A DNA stretch of 45,831 nt from JAHJTW01 sp964545545 (GTDB lineage: Bacteria > Krumholzibacteriota > Krumholzibacteriia > LZORAL124-64-63). Below the pieces are notes generated by a model. That model made no database searches and had not been told where the DNA came from. It worked only from the letters and a program-made list of their open reading frames with translations. The stretch spans positions 1 through 45,831 of the forward strand of contig CAZJGK010000016.1 of assembly GCA_964545545.1 (NCBI GenBank), written 5' to 3'. A program made the translations under genes and the position numbers. This document shows, piece by piece, positions 40,452 through 45,831 of this stretch; the stretch's first letter is position 1; each line of letters starts with the position of its first letter.

Positions 40452-43400
40452 TGGCGTCCCGGCAGGAAAGTTCCCGCCTGACCGCGGCCAAGGCCACGGA
40501 TATCCAGCGCGAGGCCTCGCAACCCGGCGGATCGGTGATCCTGAAGGCCGGTGCGGGGTCCGGCAAGACCTTCGCCCTGATCAACCGCTTCCTGCGCCTG
40601 TGCATCGAAGAGCCGCCCGAGGCGGAGAATGTCCATGATCCCAGGCCGGTGCCGGTGCATCCGCGATCCATCCTGGCCATCACCTTCACGCGCAAGGCGG
40701 CGGTGGAAATCAGGACACGGCTGTTGAAACAGGCCGTCGCCCTGGCCACGGCGAATGACCAGGAGTTGACCCGGAAGTTGGCGGAACTGTTTGGCCGCCC
40801 GGCGACGGCAGGGGAGAAAAGACTGGCCGGCGGCCTGTACGAACAGATCCTGGAATATCCCCAGGGGCTGAAGATCGGGACCATCCATCATTTCTGCCAA
40901 CTGATCCTGGGCCGCTTTGCCGTGGAGGCGGGACTGGACCCCGGCCACACCGTGATCGAGGACACCACGGAGCTGGTGGATGAAGCCCTGGATGCGATGG
41001 AAAAGGAACTGGCCCTTGACCAGGATCTGTCGGGGCCGGCGCGGCTTTTGGGCAAGGATCCCGCCGCCATCCGTATGGCCCTGCTGGGTGTGTTCAGATA
41101 CCGGATGCGGCTGGATCGCTGGCGGGAACGGATTGCTCCGGGAACGCTGGACCCGGTCCCCATCACCGCCATGCAGTCCGAGCTCAAGGACCTTCTTTTT
41201 CCCGACCTGAAGGGGGTTGGGGAACCCGATGCGGAGATGATGTTGGCTGACCTGGCCGCGGCCCTGGAGGAGTTTGCCGGGGTGGGCATGGACGGGGTGC
41301 TGGCGGGGCTGGGCGCCGAAGCGGACGAACTTACCGCCAACAGCAAGACCAAGGTGCGTCAGGCGGCGCTGGCTGCGGCTGCCGTGTGCCGTGCCGTGCC
41401 GAAAGGCGCCTTGGCGCCCGCGGCGGTGAATACGGCCCGGGAGGTTCTGCTGACCAAGGCGGGCACCTTGCGCAAGTTTTCCCCGGGGAGAAAAAATCCC
41501 GAATTAAACGAGCGGTATCAGGAACTCGTGCTGAGCGCCGGCCGTGAAATCCTGCACCAGGTGCGGCGCTTGGAGCTGCTGGCTCTGTACCGGAAGAACT
41601 CCTGCCTGCTGCAGCTCGGCCTGCGCTCCCTGGAAATTTACGATCGGTTGAAGAAGCGGGACAAGGTGGTGGATTTCCAGGATCTGGAGGCCATGGCCTG
41701 CCGTCTGATGGGCGACAACGCGCGCGCCATGTCCCTGCTGTTCCGCCTGGATGATTCGATCACGCACATCATGGTGGACGAGTTCCAGGACACGAATTTC
41801 AACCAGCACGATATCCTGCACCCCTTGCTGGAAGATTTCTGGAGCGGAGGTTCGGGCCAAACGGACCTGCCCACGGTGTTTTTGGTGGGCGATGTCAAAC
41901 AGTCGATATACGGATTCCGGGGTGCCGAGCCCGGCATCTTCCAGAGCCTGCTGAAACGTTTCGCGTCACCGCAGGACCAAGGGGAGCAGCCCGCCTGGGG
42001 CGGGGTCAAGGTGCTGACCCTGCCGACAAATTTCCGCAGCTTGCCCCAGGTGACCGAGGGGGTGGGCGAACTGTTCTCGTGTCCGCCCCTGTCGGCAAAG
42101 CCGGAAGACGGCGCCCTGCAGGAAGTGCGTCAGGATTGTGGGCGGAGTGAAGGGGACGGTCTGCTGTGCGTCATGCCTCCTTTTGTCGCCACTGATGAAG
42201 ATGGCCGTAGCGGCGACCAGGTGGCGGCAAGAGCGGCCGCGACTCTGGCGCGCCGGCTGGTGGAAACCGGAACCGTTACCTGGGACAAAGGGGACCCGCC
42301 CCGGGAACGGCCCCTGGAATGGCGAGATATTCTGGTCCTGCTGCGCGTGCGCACCCGGGCGGGCCTCTACGAGGATGCGTTCCGGCGGGAGGGCATTCCC
42401 ATCAACCCCTCGGGCCGGGGCGCCCTGGCTTCGAGCCGGGAGGTTCAGGACCTGCTGGCGCTCTTGCGCTGGCTGGTCTGGCCCGGGGATGATGTTTCCC
42501 TGGCCACGGTTCTGCGCAGCCCCCTGTTTCGCCTGTCGCAAGAGGATTTGCAGATCGTGTTGGCGCGCCGGGGGATTCTCGATGAACGTCCCGATGGCAA
42601 GGGCTACAAGGTGCCACGGGGCTTGTGGGCGGCTCTGGAACGGGACAGGGATGATCCGGTCACGGGCCGCGCGGCGACCCTGCTCGGGCAGTGGCATCGG
42701 CGGGCCGGTTATGAACACTGCCATGACCTTGTCCGGCGTATTTACCGCGAGGGCGAGGTGCTGGAACGCTACCGGGCCGCCCTGGGTGACCAGGCGGTCT
42801 ACAATCTCGCGCGGGTCCACGACCTGACCCTGGGCGGCGACCTGGTGGCCATGCCCACGGTGCGGCAACTGGTTCTGTCGTTGGAGCGGGCCGATCGCAG
42901 GGGAGGACAGGAAGAGGGCGTTGTGCCCGAAACCGGGGACGGGGGGCGCGTGCGCTTCATGACCATCCACGGTGCCAAGGGTCTGGAGGCGCCGGTCGTT
43001 CTGTTCGTCGACGTCGACGCCGCCTCGACCAAGGAGAATACCCAGGTTATTCTGGAGCCGGCGAATTCATCCTCGGCTTTGCTGTTCGTTTCGACCAAAC
43101 AGGACCGTGCCGGTGGTGCGGTGGTTGCCGGCGAGGGTCCGGATCCGGTAGCGGCGGCCGCGGGGGCCTCTGTTGTCCGCGATCGCCTCGAGGAAACCAA
43201 TCTCGAATATGTGGCCATGACCAGGGCTCGTGACCGTCTGTACATCCTGGGCGGTGACAAGAGCGGCGGCAAGGATGACTTCGACAGCCCTCTGCGCAGG
43301 ATCCTGGCCAGTGCCGAGGCTGCCGGTGATGATGAAATCCTGATCGGCCTGCCGCCGGAACTGACCTCAGCGGACGATTCACGGCCGGGGGTGGATCACG

Positions 43401-44050
43401 CGGGACCGCGGGTGATTCCCGAGCCCGCCGGATCTTTGCCGGGTCTGCGGTCCTGGACGCCTCCGGTCCTGGGTGAACGGATCCGGATTCTGACCCCATC
43501 TGCAGGGGAATTCAGCGGTGCGGCGGATGGGCCCGAGATGCAGGCCCCCGTCGTTGATGTGCCGACGGGTCCCCGCGGCATCCAGCGCGGTTTGCAGGTC
43601 CATGCGTTGCTCGAGGCCGCCGCTCGGTTGGGCCATATGCCTCCGGGAGGCGGACCGGCCTGGGACGAAGCGGCCGCTGTTTTTGGGCAACCGGATTTGA
43701 GTTGGGTTTTCCATCCCGAAACCCGGGATGGCCGGGGACTGAGCGAGGCGCCGGTCATCGCCGAGCGCGGGACGGCGTCCGGCGACGGTGTCCGGGAGCG
43801 CATTACGGGGGTGATCGACCGTCTGGTGCTGCGTCCAGGCAGGATCGACATCATCGATTACAAGACCAATCGTTGCGCCGGAAACCATGACCTGCAGGAT
43901 CAGCTCGTGGAGCATTATCGCCCCCAGCTGGCGATGTACCGCGAGGTGATGGGGTCGATCCACCGCGAGGCGGATATCCGCACCTGGCTGCTTTTTACCG
44001 ACCCCGGTCTGGCGCCGCAAGACAGGTTGGTCGCCCTTGAACAACCTTGA
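40451..44050 (+). CDS. addA: AddA: ATP-dependent helicase/nuclease subunit A (UvrD/RecB family)
   Basis: This is a DNA end-processing helicase-nuclease of 1199 residues, starting at ATG 40451; the longer frame lies inside addB. Superfamily 1 helicase motifs appear in order: Walker A AGAGSGKT (Lys39), ITFTRKAAVEIRTRL, Walker B VDEFQDT (Asp443, Glu444), GDVKQSIYGFRGAEP, LPTNFRS, MTIHGAKGLEAPVV and NLEYVAMTRARDRLY. The C-terminal RecB-type nuclease has ITGVIDRLVLRPG and IIDYKTNR (Asp1136, Lys1138). With AddB it forms the two-nuclease AddAB type rather than RecBCD. The gene ends just before a minus-strand terminator. Confidence 0.96.
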   Translation: MASRQESSRLTAAKATDIQREASQPGGSVILKAGAGSGKTFALINRFLRLCIEEPPEAENVHDPRPVPVHPRSILAITFTRKAAVEIRTRLLKQAVALATANDQELTRKLAELFGRPATAGEKRLAGGLYEQILEYPQGLKIGTIHHFCQLILGRFAVEAGLDPGHTVIEDTTELVDEALDAMEKELALDQDLSGPARLLGKDPAAIRMALLGVFRYRMRLDRWRERIAPGTLDPVPITAMQSELKDLLFPDLKGVGEPDAEMMLADLAAALEEFAGVGMDGVLAGLGAEADELTANSKTKVRQAALAAAAVCRAVPKGALAPAAVNTAREVLLTKAGTLRKFSPGRKNPELNERYQELVLSAGREILHQVRRLELLALYRKNSCLLQLGLRSLEIYDRLKKRDKVVDFQDLEAMACRLMGDNARAMSLLFRLDDSITHIMVDEFQDTNFNQHDILHPLLEDFWSGGSGQTDLPTVFLVGDVKQSIYGFRGAEPGIFQSLLKRFASPQDQGEQPAWGGVKVLTLPTNFRSLPQVTEGVGELFSCPPLSAKPEDGALQEVRQDCGRSEGDGLLCVMPPFVATDEDGRSGDQVAARAAATLARRLVETGTVTWDKGDPPRERPLEWRDILVLLRVRTRAGLYEDAFRREGIPINPSGRGALASSREVQDLLALLRWLVWPGDDVSLATVLRSPLFRLSQEDLQIVLARRGILDERPDGKGYKVPRGLWAALERDRDDPVTGRAATLLGQWHRRAGYEHCHDLVRRIYREGEVLERYRAALGDQAVYNLARVHDLTLGGDLVAMPTVRQLVLSLERADRRGGQEEGVVPETGDGGRVRFMTIHGAKGLEAPVVLFVDVDAASTKENTQVILEPANSSSALLFVSTKQDRAGGAVVAGEGPDPVAAAAGASVVRDRLEETNLEYVAMTRARDRLYILGGDKSGGKDDFDSPLRRILASAEAAGDDEILIGLPPELTSADDSRPGVDHAGPRVIPEPAGSLPGLRSWTPPVLGERIRILTPSAGEFSGAADGPEMQAPVVDVPTGPRGIQRGLQVHALLEAAARLGHMPPGGGPAWDEAAAVFGQPDLSWVFHPETRDGRGLSEAPVIAERGTASGDGVRERITGVIDRLVLRPGRIDIIDYKTNRCAGNHDLQDQLVEHYRPQLAMYREVMGSIHREADIRTWLLFTDPGLAPQDRLVALEQP

Positions 44051-44051
44051 G

Positions 44052-44086
44052 AAAAAAACCGGGGGCACCTTCCCTGGTGTCCCCGG
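44052..44086 (-). terminator. Intrinsic terminator of the PDZ-protein gene
   Basis: An 11-bp stem with one G-T pair (44059-44069 with 44076-44086, six-base loop) is followed on the minus strand by seven T. It lies about 50 bases past the PDZ gene stop. It sits right after the addA stop, and on the plus strand it has no T run. Confidence 0.9.
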
Positions 44087-44134
44087 CCGTTGCGGTCCAC
44101 AGCCTCCATGCGTGGACGCCGCGATCTTGATCCG

Positions 44135-45205
44135 CTACTTGCGGTGGTTGAACTCCTGCTTGAGCTGGTCGAGCTGTTCCCGCAGTTGATCCAGTTCCTG
44201 ATGGAGCTTGTCGATCTCCTGGTCATCGAATTCCTTGCGCAGGATCCTGACCTCGGGCTTTCCCTTGCCACTGCGGTGGATGATGACGTTGTCGTTGTCA
44301 TACTGGCAGCCGGGATGTTGGTTCCAGCTGAAGGGCGGCACCATCTCGTCGCCATCATCGCCGAAGAACATGCCCTTCATCATGGGGTGGTCCAGGCCCT
44401 TGGGCATTTTGGCCAAGGTGGCCTTGAACGATTTTTCCTTGCCCTGGCGCAGAACGCTCAGGTGGATCGTCTGGTCGGGCTCGGTATCACCCATGGCCTC
44501 CATCAGATCTTCAGTGGAGGGAGTGTCCTGGTCGTCGATCTTGGTGATGACATCGCCGGCCTTGAGACCCGCCGCCGCGGCCGGGCTGTCCTCGCGGACC
44601 TCGGTGACCAGGACGCCTGCGCCATCCTTGACGCCGAAGTAACCTCCCAACTGCTCCGTCAAATCGGCTAGGCCGATGCCGAGATAGCCCCGGTCCTCAT
44701 CCGCCATGCCCATCATTTTCTTCAGGCCATCCGGCGAAAAATCATGCCCTTGCCAGACCTGCATATCGGGGTGATCCTGGTCCATTTTCCTGATTTTCTC
44801 AATCTCCTGGTCGGTGTTCCGTTCGCCGACCACGACCTTGACCTTTTCCTGTTTGCCCTCACGCAGGACCTGGAGCGTGGCTTTGTCGCCGGGCTCGGTG
44901 CCGCGCACGGCGGCGGTCAAAGCGGAGGCATCGTCGATGGTTTTGCCGTTGAATTCGAGGATGACGTCGCCATCGTCAAGACCGGCGTCTTCGGCCGGGC
45001 TCCCCTTGACGACATCGGCGATCAGCACTCCGGAGTTGTCGCCAAGCTTAAGGGCTTTGGCCATGCTGGGGCTGATGTCCTGGAGCATGACACCCAGATA
45101 GCCCTGGGGCGCGTCCGGTCCGGCCGTCACGGTGCCGGCAATCAACAGCAGGGACAGGGTTGCCAGGGCGACTAGGAGGCGTCGGTGGGTAGTCACTGCG
45201 TTCAT
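44135..45205 (-). CDS. Exported two-PDZ-domain protein with C-terminal coiled coil, no protease domain
   Basis: This 356-residue protein has a signal peptide (LLVALATLSLLLIAGTVTA). Two PDZ domains follow. The first spans about 33-128, with QGYLGVMLQDIS, GVLIADVVKGSPAEDAGL and DGDVILEFNGKTI. The second spans about 170-258, with RGYLGIGLADL, GVLVTEVREDSPAAAAGL and AGDVITKIDDQDT. Both resemble the PDZ domains of DegP/HtrA, yet no trypsin-like domain is present. The last 35 residues are a heptad-like charged helix (LHQELDQLREQLDQLKQEF). It may be a periplasmic adaptor or chaperone that binds C-termini. AAAGGA precedes the ATG, and it is divergent from the hemerythrin gene. Confidence 0.9.
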   Translation of the reverse strand: MNAVTTHRRLLVALATLSLLLIAGTVTAGPDAPQGYLGVMLQDISPSMAKALKLGDNSGVLIADVVKGSPAEDAGLDDGDVILEFNGKTIDDASALTAAVRGTEPGDKATLQVLREGKQEKVKVVVGERNTDQEIEKIRKMDQDHPDMQVWQGHDFSPDGLKKMMGMADEDRGYLGIGLADLTEQLGGYFGVKDGAGVLVTEVREDSPAAAAGLKAGDVITKIDDQDTPSTEDLMEAMGDTEPDQTIHLSVLRQGKEKSFKATLAKMPKGLDHPMMKGMFFGDDGDEMVPPFSWNQHPGCQYDNDNVIIHRSGKGKPEVRILRKEFDDQEIDKLHQELDQLREQLDQLKQEFNHRK

Positions 45206-45366
45206 GGGAAGGGTCCTTTCGAAACTTGACCGCCAGGGGGATACGGCAGTTGAGTTAAAACGCGCGGAAATGCCACGGGTTCCCTTTTCGATAATAAATT
45301 ATGTGGTCCGGTCGATATTCAAGTTGATGAAACACTGCAGGATGAAAACAAGGAGACCGCGGTTCC

Positions 45367-45780
45367 ATGTCACAAATCAAATGGTCCAGGGAGTTCGAGA
45401 CGGGCAATCGGGACGTGGATGCCCAGCATCAACGCCTGGTGGAAATCGTCAACAAGTTCGAGGGTTCCCTGCAAAGGGGAAAAGGCCGTCTTGTCATGGG
45501 GGAGATTCTGCGGGATCTTGTCGGTTTTACGCAGGAGCATTTCACCAGCGAGGAATCTCTCATGGCCGGGGCCGGCTATGACAAACTGAAGCCTCACCAG
45601 GACCAACACCGCCAGCTGATGCAGAAAGTCGAGCGTTTCCAGTTCGACTTTGCCCAGGGAATGCTCCTGTCCAGGGAAATGCACGATTTCCTCCAGCACT
45701 GGCTCATGAATCATATCAAGATCGACGATCTGGCGTTTGCCGCGTCCGTGAAGAATCCCGGGGAGGCGATCGAAGCCTAG
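45367..45780 (+). CDS. Bacteriohemerythrin
   Basis: This 137-residue four-helix protein binds oxygen at a di-iron site. The ligands fit the family exactly: His21 (DVDAQHQRL), His58 and Glu62 (HFTSEE), His77 and His81 (HQDQH), His116 and Asp121 (NHIKIDD). The start MSQIKWSREFETGNRDVD is the standard bacteriohemerythrin opening, with tryptophan at position 6. It may store, sense or deliver oxygen in a microaerobic cell, in line with the mixed oxygen requirements of the heme enzymes. AAGGAG is 11 bases upstream. It carries no fused signalling domain. Confidence 0.96.
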   Translation: MSQIKWSREFETGNRDVDAQHQRLVEIVNKFEGSLQRGKGRLVMGEILRDLVGFTQEHFTSEESLMAGAGYDKLKPHQDQHRQLMQKVERFQFDFAQGMLLSREMHDFLQHWLMNHIKIDDLAFAASVKNPGEAIEA

Positions 45781-45831
45781 CAGGCTGTTGAAAAACTCCT
45801 ACCGGCACGCGGCACACCTCGCCGAATCGAT

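Noticed and set aside
1..45831. CRISPR arrays, tRNA genes, prophage or complete IS elements
   Set aside because: No spaced direct repeats, no cloverleaf-like sequences recognised, and no transposase, integrase or phage structural genes among the coding frames.

Overview
The window is a GC-rich (clearly above 55%), gene-dense bacterial chromosome segment with no tRNA, rRNA, CRISPR array, phage module or intact insertion sequence that I can see. The host looks Gram-negative: it has a TonB-dependent receptor, outer-membrane barrel proteins, and two secreted proteins ending in the YPNPFNP-type FlgD-like/sorting domain. That domain, with a DUF2330 protein and a large extracellular multiheme cytochrome, is typical of FCB-group relatives and candidate phyla such as Krumholzibacteriota, Eisenbacteria, Latescibacterota or Zixibacteria. 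This placement is inference; the sequence itself shows no taxonomic marker.

Layout. 1-5.4 kb (+): the tail of an outer-membrane protein, a Wzx/MurJ-like flippase, an AGCS alanine/glycine:Na+ symporter, a methyltransferase and a small zinc-ribbon protein. 5.4-8.0 kb (-): a HesB/IscA-like Fe-S protein whose reading frame is interrupted by a TGA exactly where the family has its conserved cysteine. I read this as a selenocysteine codon. It is followed upstream by a secreted OB-fold protein. 8.4-12.9 kb (-): a translationally overlapping trio of S9 peptidase, small cyclic-nucleotide-binding-like protein and phosphoglycerate mutase GpmI. 13.2-16.2 kb: a DUF805 protein, a Na+/H+ antiporter and a cyclopropane-fatty-acid synthase. 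16.4-21 kb: a six-heme secreted cytochrome, then DUF2330 and barrel genes on the other strand.

21.2-25.8 kb (+) is a thiamine-uptake operon: promoter, TPP riboswitch, intrinsic terminator, TonB-dependent receptor, thiamine pyrophosphokinase and sodium:solute symporter. The riboswitch makes the otherwise unspecific receptor and symporter credible thiamine transporters.

25.8-37.0 kb (-) is a ten-gene heme operon, hemC-hemD-hemB-hemL-hemE-hemN-hemH-hemG-hemX-hemA. It encodes every step from glutamyl-tRNA to protoheme, with most junctions overlapping by a few bases and the first enzyme of the pathway encoded last. Two tiny ORFs and a dyad-symmetric sequence lie in its leader. Divergent from it, 37.3-44.1 kb (+), are addB and addA for recombinational repair. 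The window ends with a two-PDZ secreted protein (-) and a bacteriohemerythrin (+).

The most notable items are the selenocysteine HesB-like protein, which ordinary gene calling truncates, the riboswitch-controlled outer-membrane-to-cytoplasm thiamine operon, and the all-in-one heme operon.
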